Assembly (NCBI GenBank): GCA_947623455.1
Contig: OX392532.1
Coordinates: 30,788,792 to 30,852,791, forward strand
DNA: 64,000 nucleotides
Source of the DNA: Mimachlamys varia
Taxonomy: Eukaryota > Mollusca > Bivalvia > Pectinida > Pectinidae
Direction: 5' to 3'
In this document: in pieces, positions 25,301-35,600 of the stretch
Position numbering within the stretch: the stretch's first letter is position 1
Layout of the letters: the number at the start of each line of letters is the position of its first letter
Translations under genes and position numbers: made by a program
Notes under the pieces: model-generated
What the model was told of the DNA's origin: nothing
Seen by the model: the letters and a program-made list of their open reading frames with translations, nothing else
Database searches by the model: none

Positions 25301-28300
25301 GCCTATAGCTGATGAGATGTGTTTCTATTCCCAGTCTAATATTGGCCTATAGCTAATGAGATGTGTTTCTATTCCCAGTCTTATATTGGCCTATAGCTAA
25401 TGAGATATGTTTCTATCCCCAGTCCAATATTGGCCTATAGCTAATGAGATATGTTTCTATTCCCGGTCTAATATTGGCCTATAGCTGATGAGATGTGTTT
25501 CTATTCCCAGTCTAATATTGGCCTATAGCTAGTGAGATATGTTTCTATTCCCGGTCTAATACTGGCCTATAGCTAGTGAGATATGTTTCTATTCCCAGTC
25601 TAATACTGGCCTATAGCTAGTGAGATATGTTTCTATTCCCAGTCTAATACTGGCCTATAGCTAATGAGATGTGTTTCTATCCCCAGTCTTATATTGGCCT
25701 ATAGCTAATTAGATGTGTTTCTATTCCCGGTCTAATACTGGCCTATAGCTAGTGAGATATGTTTCTATTCCCGGTCTAATATTGGCCTATAGCTAATGAG
25801 ATATGTTTCTATTCCCAGTCTTATATTGGCCTATAGCTAATGGGATGTGTTTCTTTTCCCAGTGTAATATTGGCCTATAGCTAATGAAATGTGCTTCTAT
25901 CCCCAGTCTAATACTGGCCTATAGCTAGTGAGATATGTTTCTATTCCCATTCTAATATTGGCCTATAGCTAATGAGATGTGTTTCTATTCCCAGTCTAAT
26001 ATTGGCCTATAGCTAATGAGATGTGTTTCTATTCCCAGTCTTATATTGGCCTATAGCTAATGAGATGTGTTTCTATTCCCAGTCTTATATTGGCCTATAG
26101 CTAATGAGATGTGTTTCTATTCCCAGTCTTATATTGGCCTATAGCTAATGAGATGTGTTTCTATTCCCAGTCTTATATTGGCCTATAGCTAATGAGATGT
26201 GTTTCTATTCCCAGTCTTATATTGGCCTATAGCTAATGAGATGTGTTTCTATTCCCAGTCTTATATTGGCCTATAGCTAATGAGATATGTTTCTATTCCC
26301 AGTCTAATATTGGCCTATAGCTAATGAGATGTGTATCTATTCCCAGTCTTATATTGGCCTATAGCTAATGAGATGTGTTTCTATTCCCAGTCTTATATTG
26401 GCCTATAGCTAATGAGATGTGTTTCTATTCCCAGTCTTATATTGGCCTATAGCTAATGAGATGTGTTTCTATTCCCAGTCTTATATTGGCCTATAGCTAA
26501 TGAGATATGTTTCTATTCCCAGTCTAATATTGGCCTATAGCTAATGAGATGTGTATCTATTCCCAGTCTTATATTGGCCTATAGCTAATGAGATGTGTTT
26601 CTATTCCCAGTCTAATATTGGCCTATAGCTAATGAGATGTGTTTCTATTTCCGGTCTAATATTGGCCTATAGCTAATGAGATGTGTTTCTATCCCCAGAC
26701 CAAGTTGTCAGACATGGCCATGGCTGTTGAGAGTGCCAGGCTGTTAACCTGGAAGGCTGCTATGCTGAAAGACGATGGCAAACCATATATAAAGGTTGGA
26801 TTATTGTTCCTGTTTTGCAATGTGTTTTAACTCTAGGAAATAGCTACACAGAATCTAGGTACAGAATATATCTCAGTCATTTCTTTGATATGAGTCAGGT
26901 ACCTAGGGGCAAAGCAAGATCGTGGAGTCAATCATGGGATACGGGGCCCAGTTGTTCAAATGATGATTAGCTTAATCAGTGATTAAAGCAAATTAAAATT
27001 TTAATGTAACTTGAATATGAAACGATTGAATAAGTTACAACTTTCAAGGTATCACAAATCTAGTAGGGTCAATGTACATACAAAACTGTTGGATTGTACC
27101 TTGTTTATGCATCGATTTATATCATTTCAAGTTTTTAACAAATATTTTCCAAGATATTTTACTAGTGTTTAGAGGGAAAGGTTTAAAATATCATTAATAT
27201 ACTTAATATATGTCTGACATAAATTGCAGGAAAATTAACTTTCCTGAACACACTTTCACTGATAAGAAGTATCCCTGTATATATAGTAAACTTTATATGT
27301 TTATATTCATTTTGTAGGAAGCAGCCATGGCCAAACTTGCAGCATCTGAAGCTGCGACCAACATCAGTCACCAGGTGAGAGAGATACATGTTAAGTGGGA
27401 GTAAAGGAGGAGGGGGCAGCTCTGTTCATACTATATAGTGCAGATGTTTTTATTGTATTATGGATTTTGGAACCAAGAACTGGCAAAGTGGTTAAGATGT
27501 CTGTCATTCTGCAACCACTAGCCCTCCACATTTTGGTCGCAGGTTTCAGGCCTAGCTACCTGGGGCAGGTACTGGACGTTGGTCAGTTTGTTTCTGGGAA
27601 CTCCGACTTTCCTCAATTACCAATACCTGACACATCCTTAAATGGTCATAGTTGTTAATAGAATGTACAACACAAACAAACCAAGTCACAAGTACAGAAA
27701 GTTGTAAGTGAGATATAAGAATAGTTAACACCAGATATGTATGACTGTATATGTTATAATTTTGTTGTACATTTTAGTATTAGCTCACCCGATTAGTTAA
27801 GGTTTAAATTTTTCTTTGCTAACTTTTTTTTTTTTTTTGCATTTAATAAGGATCTTCTCTTGTGAAAAGTCAACAAAAATTTTCTGATAGCTATCGTTTT
27901 TTGTAAAGTGCATTTTATGGAAAAGGGAGTTCATGACATAGCAGAAAATGCGAAAAGAAATACATGTATATGTTAGCGAATTTCATTTTTGTGCTTTGTT
28001 CAGTTAAAGATATTGAAATTAGCATACCAGGTAATAGTACATGATTTTATGTGAAAAATGCTGTTCTGGCCTTATTGATCATACGTCGTTAGATATTACA
28101 AAAATCCCTCACTTGAGATCAAAACCAGATTTGAATATGATTCAGACCTCACAAGAGCATGTCCGTAAGATCAATAATAAAGACTATGTCTGATGAACAT
28201 GTGACAACAAATTTCAATTTGATCATGATATAGTTTGCCATGTTTTATCTGCTGTTTTGTACAACTGATAATTTATTGATAAACTTTAAACAACTTATTG

Positions 28301-28467
28301 TAATGTTCCAGGCTATTCAGGTGTTAGGAGGTATGGGGTACACAACAGACATGCCGGCCGAGCGACACTACCGCGACGCACGTATCACCGAGATTTACGA
28401 GGGCACCAGCGAGATCCAGCGCCTTGTGATAGCTGGACAACTCCTTAAGGAGTACGCCGCAAGCTAA
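7301..28467 (+). CDS. ACADS: short-chain specific acyl-CoA dehydrogenase, mitochondrial
   Basis: FAD enzyme that makes the first, alpha-beta oxidation of short-chain acyl-CoA (butyryl-CoA best) in the mitochondrial matrix and passes electrons to ETF. Coding exons: 7301-7352, 8854-9005, 15825-15974, 16225-16336, 16600-16715, 17500-17535, 19268-19438, 20676-20732, 21263-21343, 26699-26794, 27318-27374, 28312-28467. All introns are GT-AG, phases agree throughout and the total is 1236 nt (411 aa plus stop; family about 412). Residues 149-161 hold ALSEPGNGSDAG, the first acyl-CoA dehydrogenase signature. Residues 363-381 hold the second ([11 protein letters not shown]...RHYRD). The TEIYEGTSE loop has the family's catalytic glutamate, E390 here. 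[12 protein letters not shown] and [12 protein letters not shown] are also typical of the short-chain enzyme rather than medium-chain or isovaleryl paralogues. Intron 2 contains a transposon and intron 9 a 3.9-kb minisatellite; neither interrupts the frame. Confidence 0.95.
7920..8245 (-). repeat. two diverged copies of a tRNA-derived SINE head
   Basis: On the - strand, each copy (near 8152-8212 and 7930-7985) reads TGGCTCAATGGTTAGAATG, like a tRNA A box with D-arm, followed by a B-box-like stretch (GGGCTCAATTCCC in the right copy). The following 'cagacttttggctcaa' and 'ttaggcagtgtta' blocks are shared, so the two are related rather than chance. They lie in ACADS intron 1. A functional tRNA is unlikely because no acceptor stem forms. 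Confidence 0.5.
8519..8590. repeat. 72-bp hairpin
   Basis: CATGGAGACATCATCACACAA on the left pairs with TTGTGTGGTGATGTCTTCATG on the right, and an inner CCTCAATGATCATGAGG adds further self-complementarity. Probably a tiny foldback element in ACADS intron 1. Confidence 0.55.
10578..10829 (-). other. short open frame in the transposon, function unknown
   Basis: An 83-codon - strand frame with ordinary amino-acid composition (…[17 protein letters not shown]) lies partly in the outer transposon and runs across the left end of the nested element at 10791. It could be the remnant of the element's second gene, but I see no diagnostic motif and cannot exclude chance. Confidence 0.2.
11930..12133 (+). 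pseudogene. acidic C-terminal coding fragment inside the nested element
   Basis: About 67 codons ending in a very acidic tail (…[19 protein letters not shown]) before a TGA. The composition looks coding rather than random. It could be the last exon of a transposase or of a captured host gene, joined to the exon-like piece at 11468-11529. No family recognised. Confidence 0.3.
12541..12635. repeat. three consecutive GC-rich hairpins
   Basis: Three perfect stems follow one another: TGAGAGGGGGC/GCCCCCTCTCA, GCGACGCC/GGCGTCGC with a three-base TTC loop, and GCGTGCC/GGCACGC. They sit at the inner edge of the right end of the nested transposon, in an otherwise AT-rich region. Confidence 0.75.
12850..14880 (+). 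pseudogene. ISL2EU-type DDE transposase with SWIM zinc finger, broken
   Basis: One reading frame can be followed from an N-terminal Cys-rich segment ([12 protein letters not shown] ... [11 protein letters not shown]) through a DDE core to a C-terminal SWIM-like zinc finger ([20 protein letters not shown], CxC...CxH). The catalytic triad is visible: D in [10 protein letters not shown] (13822-13824), D in VVDRGFRD (14047-14049) and E in [14 protein letters not shown] (14194-14196). The copy is dead: TAG at 13492-13494, a one-base loss near 13851 with a compensating shift in the A run near 13997, and TAA at 14371-14373. The motif set fits the ISL2EU/IS5-like DDE_Tnp_4 group. Upstream and downstream parts remain in phase, so the decay is moderate. 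Confidence 0.8.
16832..17117. mobile_element. Tigger-like MITE in ACADS intron 5
   Basis: CAGTGTACCCTCG at the left and CGAGGGTACACTG at the right form 13-bp terminal repeats. TA precedes the left end and CA follows the right end, so the TA target duplication has probably mutated. No coding capacity. Confidence 0.6.
17325..17380 (+). repeat. tRNA-like fragment
   Basis: CCAGGTTTGACTCCTGG forms a perfect 5-bp T stem with a 7-base loop and includes a B box. TAGCTCCATCAGTTGAAGC resembles an A box/D arm. No acceptor stem can be drawn with the flanks, so this is more likely a SINE head or tRNA pseudogene than a working tRNA. Confidence 0.4.
18622..19002. mobile_element. CAGTGTGT-ended MITE in ACADS intron 6
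   Basis: Left end CAGTGTGTTCCAAAC and right end GTTTGGCACACACCG are inverted copies. AGTACC flanks both sides (18616-18621 and 19003-19008). The right half of this element, from 'aaaatccctgtttaattcag' to its end, recurs at about 53487-53613 inside a SINE. hAT-like by its ends, but the visible target repeat is six bases. Confidence 0.6.
19685..20160. repeat. GGTCA-rich tandem repeat family
   Basis: Degenerate units of about 140 bp with 'ttaggtcactgtgacct', 'ggtcaatgtggcct' and 'cctaggtcacattcgg', opening at 'agtcccgcacccagaaccagaggggactat'. Related in style to 38200-38705. The stretch 20160-20640 that follows is AT-rich intron with nothing recognisable. Confidence 0.5.
20800..21038. mobile_element. 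GGGCCCAGTTGTTC MITE in ACADS intron 8
   Basis: Terminal repeats GGGCCCAGTTGTTCAAA and TTTGAACAACTGGGCCC, with inner GATTAGCTTAATCA matched by GATTTAGCTAATCA. About 239 bp, non-coding. A second, right-truncated copy lies at 26942-27100 in intron 10. Confidence 0.75.
22604..22700. repeat. 97-bp inverted repeat next to the 44-bp minisatellite
   Basis: ACTCTTTCATG...TAAGATAGGGAAATT on the left pairs with AATTTCCCTATCTTA...CATGAAAGAGT on the right. It lies about 50 bp before the first minisatellite unit and may mark a small foldback element. Confidence 0.65.
22752..26698 (+). repeat. 44-bp minisatellite of 90 units carrying splice-acceptor sequence
   Basis: TATAGCTAATGAGAT first occurs at 22752 and last at 26668, a distance of 3916 = 89 x 44, so the array is in exact register with no net insertion or deletion. 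Most units contain GCTAAT (branch-point-like), then a pyrimidine-rich TTTCTATTCCCAG about 22 nt later. Variants are point changes (atatg/atgtg, CCCAG/CCTGG/CACTG, TCTAAT/TCCAAT/TCTTAT), and some recur at multiples of 44, a higher-order pattern (CACTG units at 24361, 24493 and 24757). The array ends exactly at the AG of ACADS intron 9; the next base is exon 10. Confidence 0.95.
26699..26794 (+). CDS. ACADS: ACADS exon 10, acceptor provided by the minisatellite
   Basis: Encodes [18 protein letters not shown]...PYIK, an acyl-CoA dehydrogenase C-terminal helix. The exon starts immediately after ATGTGTTTCTATCCCCAG of the last 44-bp unit. Donor is GTTGGA, weaker than the consensus. Phase 0 on both sides. 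Confidence 0.9.
26942..27100. mobile_element. truncated copy of the GGGCCCAGTTGTTC MITE
   Basis: Starts GGGCCCAGTTGTTCAAATG and follows the copy at 20800 through 'gcttaatcagtgatta' and 'agttacaacttt', then loses similarity. The right terminal repeat is absent. Confidence 0.6.
27469..27687 (+). repeat. SINE family A, + copy in ACADS intron 11
   Basis: Has the A-box-like 'gcaaagtggttaagatg', 'ccactagccctccac', the core 'caggtactggacgttggtcag', 'ctccgactttcctc', and a tail of 'aacacaaacaaaccaa'. The rest of intron 11 (27690-28310) is AT-rich with nothing recognisable. Confidence 0.65.
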
Positions 28468-28615
28468 CATGGACAGAGAGATACGGATACATTTGTACGT
28501 TGAGGAACATTCAACACCAGAAATTTACAAACAAGTTGCATTGCCAACAACAGGGCATTATGGACAAAAATTTAAGTGATTTTGAATAGAATATATATAT
28601 ATCTTATCAAAACTG

Positions 28616-28621
28616 AATAAA
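28616..28621 (+). terminator. polyadenylation signal of ACADS
   Basis: AATAAA lies 149 bp after the stop codon, in an AT-rich 3' flank. It is the first canonical signal downstream. Confidence 0.7.
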
Positions 28622-28639
28622 AGATTCAATGTCTTTACA

Positions 28640-31305
28640 AATCATTAACCATTAACAGACACGACCCTTGTTTTAAAAAATACTCAATAATTTTTTTTTT
28701 CATCGGATATGATTATTTGGTGTAATGGAAATTAATGAAAATTTCCCTAAACAGTATTAATGCTTCCATTTGGAAAACTAATCCTCAATCGAGGAATTTC
28801 CTGAAAGTAAGGAATTCCATGAAGGTAGAATTTACACATGCTTATAGACCAAGTCCCAAACTATGCATCTTTGCAAAAACATGTCATATAGCTTGACAAA
28901 TATCTGTTTGTGAAGTGTGAGAGTTTTGATTTATTGTGACAGTATTAATTGCAATTTTATTTCAGTTTTCAATTTTAAAATTAAGTTATATGAATATATT
29001 TGATAGACGTGTTTTTGTTTTCCCCATTTTCACAATTTTCAGATTCACTCTTTTGCTGTCAGAGCAAATTATCTATCTTTAAAAGTTGAAGTGGGAGAAA
29101 CACAAACATGACAAAAAGAGTCATGTATACAGTATACAATGTTGGTCAAGAAAATTTGAAACAATCATTACATCCCAATAACAGTGGAGTTGGGGAAAGA
29201 GTTTTGTTGAAAGACACATTTTCTCTTTTCTTCTCCACAAGAAAAGGAAGACAGAAAGGGTAAGATGTTGATGATTTCAAGCTTCAAAATTAATTTTTAC
29301 TGACTGTGTTGTTGAGCAATTGCTGTGATTATGAAAATTTATGTTTAATCATTTGTGATAGATTTGAATTAATGCAATTCCTCAGCGTATTTTTAATTTG
29401 GAAGAATATGTGACAATATACTGAGGGAGTGGTTCTGGAATTAACCATATGGTAGGGGTGGGAAACACGCTGCCCATTGATATTAAAAGTGATTTGGTAT
29501 TAGAATTGCCAGGCCAATCAGATTTTACGACCACCACATCACTGCATATGGTATTAAGTAGAAATACAAGGTAACTTGTTCCGTGTTTGACCTAAGAACT
29601 GTCAAGTGTTTTTTCCTCGGAAATTTGACCACATTGACAACCTTACTTTACAATAAATTCAGTGCTGCTGAGACTATTCGTGTGTATATAGCCATGTACA
29701 GATATATCAAACTGGACGACACATCTAGCCATGCAATGTAAAAAAGGTTTTTCCAGGTGTGAGAGAATTTTGAGAGAAATAACAATAGGCTTTTCCATTT
29801 ATTCCTGACTGTGCCATGTATTTTAGATGTAACAAGATATTACTATATAAACCGTGAAACCTGTCTAATCCGACACCATGTGAAATTCAGGATAATGGTC
29901 AGACTGCTAGAATACAGTGAATTATATGTTACTGTTTTAATACAATAATTTAAAAAAAAAAAATTTAAAAGCTGTATATTAGATATGACAGGATGTTGTA
30001 GTAGTCAAGTGTTGTATAAGACAGGTTTTATTTTATCTATAATTTGTCTGCTGAAAAAAAAAGAATCTGAAGCTACTTCTCAGGTTCTGTATATCATCTT
30101 TATTATAACTAATCAAAATCTATTTCAAGTCATATCACTGCTCAAGCATTGTTTACGTTAATTTTCTATTTATTTGTTAATGTAGTTAATATTTTAGTTA
30201 TTAAATTGTCTATTATAGTTAATATTTTGATATAAAAAGCAAGGATAATTCCCTTTTCAATTTGGGAAAATCAGAACCATTGAAAAAATCTTCAAAAATA
30301 ATGTCCAAATATATGTTTCTCTAGCAAATTCTTAAAAATATTGTTGAAATATATGTTTTTCAAGCAAATTCTCAAAAAAATCTTCCAAATATATGTTTCT
30401 CTAGCAAATTCTTAAAAATATTGTTTAACTATATATTTCTCAAGAAAATTCTCCAAAATATTGTCCAAATAGTATGTTTCTCAAGCAAGCTAGCTAATGA
30501 ATTATGTTCAATTGATAGGATGTATTACTGAATTACATAATATATTGCTTTAAGAATCTTGGATAATGGAATGGATATTTTATGCTCAAATTAATTTTAC
30601 CAATGATAATTCCAATGTACATATGCATTGTACTTGCAAATGACTGTATACACTTGTATATAATGTGTATAGTGTATTTTACATGGTGTGAGGGGGCTTA
30701 TTTCAAGTAACATATATTTAGCATGTAAATCAATATAATACAGTCATTATACTGTATAATGATTGTTGGTAGTTTCATATTTTGTGTGAGGGCATCTGAT
30801 TTAGATAGGTTTGTTGTACAAACTTTCCTAGATATCCTTTATTTACAAACAGTAGGGTAAATAAAAGAAGGAAATCCCCTTAGAATCAAGTCATTCAGTT
30901 TAGATATTAAGGACAAAATAGACTAGCAAAACAGCCAAATTTGCAGTATTTATTTTTTTTGGTTCAATATGGACCACAAAATCCAAAAACCTCAAATACA
31001 GAACAAACTGTTCATGCTATACAATCAGATGATGTAACTGGGTGATTTTCCTATTTCAATTTCCTGTTACTGTAAAATACGTATGAGTTAGAGCTGCTTA
31101 TGGATGTGTAAAATGGTGTTTTTGTATGTTTATGTGGAGCTGAAAATGTTGCAAAAATGGGATCAGATATAAAAAATTGAATATTTTTTATAAATTATAA
31201 TAAAATCATTTGAATTTGTAATTGATGTTTTTGATTCATTGTACAGGTAACACAAACAAAAAAAAGTAAAAACATGAAAAACAAGCCCTTTTGTATTCTT
31301 AACGT
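28640..31305. other. intergenic region between ACADS and the kinase gene
   Basis: AT-rich, no gene seen. It contains a possible pogo-type MITE at about 29851-30030 (ACCGTGAAACCTGTCTAATC with an opposing 'ataagacaggttt'). It also holds a run of about five degenerate 46-bp units at 30290-30485 (each with 'aaatatatgttt(c/t)tc(t/a)agcaaattct'). Confidence 0.5.
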
Positions 31306-32310
31306 TGATAACGTTCCAAGTCCAAACGGAACGGACACCAACCTAATATGTATACAAAGTTTGGTCAAGATCTGTTGAACCGTTTTCAGGTTATAGGCCG
31401 GAAAAGCTAGGAAACAGCAATATTGTATTTCTGACTTTGTTTCCATGGTAACGAAAAAAAATTGAAATTGAAACCTTGCCAATGGAAAAATGCAGAACTA
31501 GCCCATTAGCCTAATATGTATACCAAGTTTGGTCAAGATCTTTTGACCCGTTTTCAAGTTAAAGCCCGGAAAAGCTAGAAAACAGTAATATTGTATTTGA
31601 TTTTGTTTCCATGGTAACGGAAAAAAAATATCGAAATTGAAACCTCGCAAATAGCAATGGACACAACCAGGGCACGAGTTTATTAAGTATACAAAGTTTG
31701 GTCAAGATCTTTTGACCCGTTTTCAAGTTAAAGCCCGTAAAATCTAGAAAACAGTAATATTGTATTTCTGAATTTGTTTCCATGGTAACGGGAAAGAATA
31801 TCGAAATTGAAACCTCGCAAATAGCAATTGACACAACCAGAGCACGAGTTTAATAAGTATACAAAGTTTTGTCAAGATCTTTTCACCTGTGTTCAAGTTA
31901 AAGCCCGGAAAATCTAGAAAACAGAAACTTTGTATTACTGACTTTGTTTTCATGGTAATGGAAAAATTATCGAAATTGAAACCTCTCAAATAGCAATGGA
32001 CACAATATTAGGGCACGAGTTTAATATGTATAAAAAGTTTGGTCAAGATCTGTTGAACCGTTTTCAAGTTATAGCCCGGAAAACCTTAGAAACAATAATA
32101 TCGTATTTCTGAATTTGTTTCCATGGTAACGGGAAACTTTGGAAATTGAAACCTAGCCAATAGCAAAAGACACAACAAGGGCACTAGTCGAATATTCACA
32201 GAAAGTTTTGTGAAGTTTAGTTGAACGGTTTTGGTGAAAGGCCGGATGGTGCCTACTTTAATATCCCCCTCAAACGCGTTTCGCGGGGGATAATTACAGT
32301 AAGTGGGGTA
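31306..32310. repeat. 168-bp tandem repeat family with hairpin-like end
   Basis: 'aagtttggtcaagatct' recurs at about 31359, 31525, 31693, 31862 and 32034, with a diverged sixth at 32200, spacing 166-172 bp. Each unit also has 'agcccggaaaa' and 'tttccatggtaacgg'. The array ends in ATATCCCCCTC...CGCGGGGGATAAT, an inverted pair like those at 34040 and 38210. Open frames here on - are repeat translation. Confidence 0.75.
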
Positions 32311-32315
32311 GACCA

Positions 32316-32560
32316 ATGTATACAATACAAAACTCAGAACATCGGAACACATCGGGGTTGGGGGACCAATGTATGCAATACAAAACTCAGAACATCGGAA
32401 CACATCGGGGTTGGGGGACCAATGTATGCAATACAAAACTCAGAACATCGGGGTTGGGGGACCAATGTATACAATACAAAACTCAGAACATCGGAACACA
32501 TCGGGGTTGGGGGACCAATGTATGCAATACAAAACTCAGAACATCGGAACACATCAGTTA
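32316..32560. repeat. 53-bp minisatellite in the kinase 3' flank
   Basis: Units with GGGGTTGGGGGACCAATGTA and 'aaaactcagaacatcgg' at period 53 bp (32350 to 32403); one unit lacks the 'aacacatc' part. About 4.5 copies, starting within about 80 bp of the kinase stop, so probably transcribed in its 3' UTR on the - strand. Confidence 0.8.
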
Positions 32561-32642
32561 TCATTTAATCTCTTCTATTGGCTGACAGTAATTTCATGTG
32601 AAAAGGCTGGGGATGACTTTCTTTTAAGGTAAAAGCCATCAA

Positions 32643-35600
32643 CTAGGTACAAGAATGGATGATCACCCTCTGCCGATGTTTCTTCATTCGAGGATAAAAC
32701 GGCCCCCGGCTTTTGCATTGGAAATGTCGGACTCCGCCCTCGTGGTGTTTGGCGGCTTGGTCCATCAGTGGAAGTAGAGGTTGTCTAGCGAGAGAAACAA
32801 GTAAGTATATTAAGCACTATGACAAAAATCTTAAATCAAAACTTTCGAAGGTCATAATTGTGTTTCCGATCATCCATGCCGTTTTGTATATTTAACAATT
32901 TCATATCATTTCATGAGATTAAAAAAAATTGAATGCATCCATATAGCAATGCATTATGTTGAAAGAAACATCCAATGTTTTTTTCCATGTTTACAAAATA
33001 TCCAATGCATTATTTGATGTTTTTTTTTCTTTTCAAACATGTGATGAATACCTGAAAGGCCAAATATACGTAACTTTAGGAGTTTTTTCGTGATTCTGAA
33101 AAATTCTGAAAAAAAATCCAGTTGATACCCATGAAAAATAAGCCTAAAACGAAGTAAACCCTAGCGGTAACTAACAAGAAAGTCTTGACAGAAAAAGCTT
33201 AATAATTGAAAATAATGCAGGTGGGGCCCACTTCAACAACAAACCGAAACGAGAAGACAGTTCAAAATGGACCCATGTTTACAAATACCGAGATTTACCT
33301 GCTTCTGTACCGGTAACCGCGTAAGAATTTATCTTGAATATTGCTGATATCAGTTAATCTTAACTAAATCTATAAATAAAATCAGTTTTTAGGCTTGCTT
33401 TTCGCTTCACGATTTGCCGAAAGTTACGTATATTGGGCCTTTAATAAAGGGAAAATAAAATTAAACTTACTAAAGGCGTTAATGATGTCTTGTGAAAGTG
33501 GAAATTATTGTGTATAATGAAATATGTAGATGATTGTAATATATAAAATACTTTGAAAATAAACAAACACTAAAATAAATGTTTCAATTTTCAAATCGTA
33601 CTGTGACTAGTTTGTGTCTGTTTGACTTTAGTCAGGTATGGTTATATTGGTTTATTGAGTATTTGAATTAGACGGAGTTTGCTGTAATTTTGTTACAGTG
33701 AAATTAAAACTTACGGTTCGCTTGGTGACAACAACTTGGATATCTCTTCTGCAAACTTGTGCTTACACCCGACTTGAAGGTTGTAACCTTCACCGTGCGG
33801 TGTAACTTCTGTAGCGCGTGGGGTGCACGCGCTGTCCTTGGACTTGGAGTTACTGGTCACGGCAGATTTTGAAATACCTGGACTAGCGGTTGTAACCGTC
33901 ACCTGTAGACAAAACAAAGGATGATGTTTGTGAACATTCGTGTGAAGTTTTATGCCAATCAGTTGAGAAATGCAGCCTGTAGAGCGGTAACGTTTGGGAA
34001 ACGTGCGAACTTACGTACGGGAGGTATTCCTATATACCCTCGACGAATCGTTGCGAGGGTATAAATATGGACGCGTGACTGGTGATGATGAAGTGAGTTT
34101 TCTCATTTAAATATCAACACTCAGTCTATATGGATAGAAAGTTAATAAGATATCCCAAGTTTTCAATAGCTTAAGTATTTTATTTCCCTATAAAAATGAA
34201 ATATGTATTGATAAATAACACATTGATGTTATATTTTTTACACGCATGATGCATGAGATAAAAATGAGTAAATGCATGTACATTGTATAAAATTAATGAG
34301 CAACGAACTTATCAAACATTCGCGGCTTGCTGAACAATCTTTGATCTTCGTAAGCAAAGGAAAGACTTGGATCCATACTTACTTTCGTCTATTTTAACGC
34401 ATGTTTACTTATTGCACATGTGATGCGATGTTTACAGTTAAACAAAGCAGTTGATGCCTACCCTTGTTCTACCGAGAACGAAGTTAGCAGATTTCGGTGT
34501 CATCTGCTTCTTTGATCCTTCCACTGGAAACCTCACCGTTCCACCCTGTACTTTAACTGTAACGCCCGTTTTGGCATGTGGCCTTTGGGGGAAACCACAT
34601 CGTTTGCTTTCAGTATTTTCTGACTTTGAACCCGTTGATCCGACACGTGTCTTTTGTATGGCTACTTTCCCCGCGCTTCCCAAACGTGATGGACAGTCAA
34701 TTTTTGATCCGCTTCCTGGCTTCGATTTAACCTTATTGTCGATCTTAGGAGTTTCCCATGATTTCACTGCAGAGTTCGGCTTGCCACTTTTGGTACATTT
34801 TGAATCGCCACCAGAGGCGCTGTCAGCTTTAGACTGCTCACTTAGGAGCTGTCAATATAGAAGGAAACACCAGCTATATTTAATATCGGCAAGAATGTCA
34901 ACATCATGTAAATTTACTGTAGTTTATTTTTAGATTATTTTAAACAATGCAACACAATTCAAACTAAATTGATTGATATCGAGTGAATTAATATGGCTTG
35001 TCCCACAACTAGTTAACTTTGGAAAACATTTGAAAGTGGATATATAATTTGCTACCTCTTGAAATTCATGCGTTGCCTTTATCGTACTTCTTCTTCACCG
35101 ACTTCCTTTACAAGGAAATGGAACTTGTGATTCTTTTTATCAAATGCATGATTTATTCCAGTTAATTTGTAATATTTGTTCAATAATTGAAGAGCAAATA
35201 ATTACCGTATGTCTTCGTTTTTAAATATGTTTGTCATTGAGTAAGCATATCAGAAACGTTGTAATGTCAATCACTTACCTTATTATACATGAACCAAAGT
35301 GGCATCTGTTTACAGACGCCTTCTTTACCAGTACATGGTGTTGGAGGCTTGTCCAAGTTATCTTTGTTCATCATCATCAGCTGCGCTATGTATCGGAAAT
35401 CGGGTTTACCGGACGTCGGGCCTTCACTACTTTCCTTCTGGCTCTTGGCCGTCTTTGGCCATGTGTTCGGTCTCAGAGGCACTTTCGGGCCTGCATCAAC
35501 ACAAAATGCATGTTAATGTTAATTTTTTTGTGGATGATTACAACTCGAAAAAATTGCATTGAAACTTGGACTTATCTCATTTGTTCAGTGATGTTAACAA

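Noticed and set aside
22752..26698. CRISPR-like regular array
   Set aside because: The 44-bp period has no unique spacers: the whole unit repeats. It is in an intron of a eukaryotic gene, so it is a minisatellite.
34451..34933. 160-codon + strand frame
   Set aside because: Antisense shadow of kinase exon 10, which is supported by splice sites and phase on the - strand.
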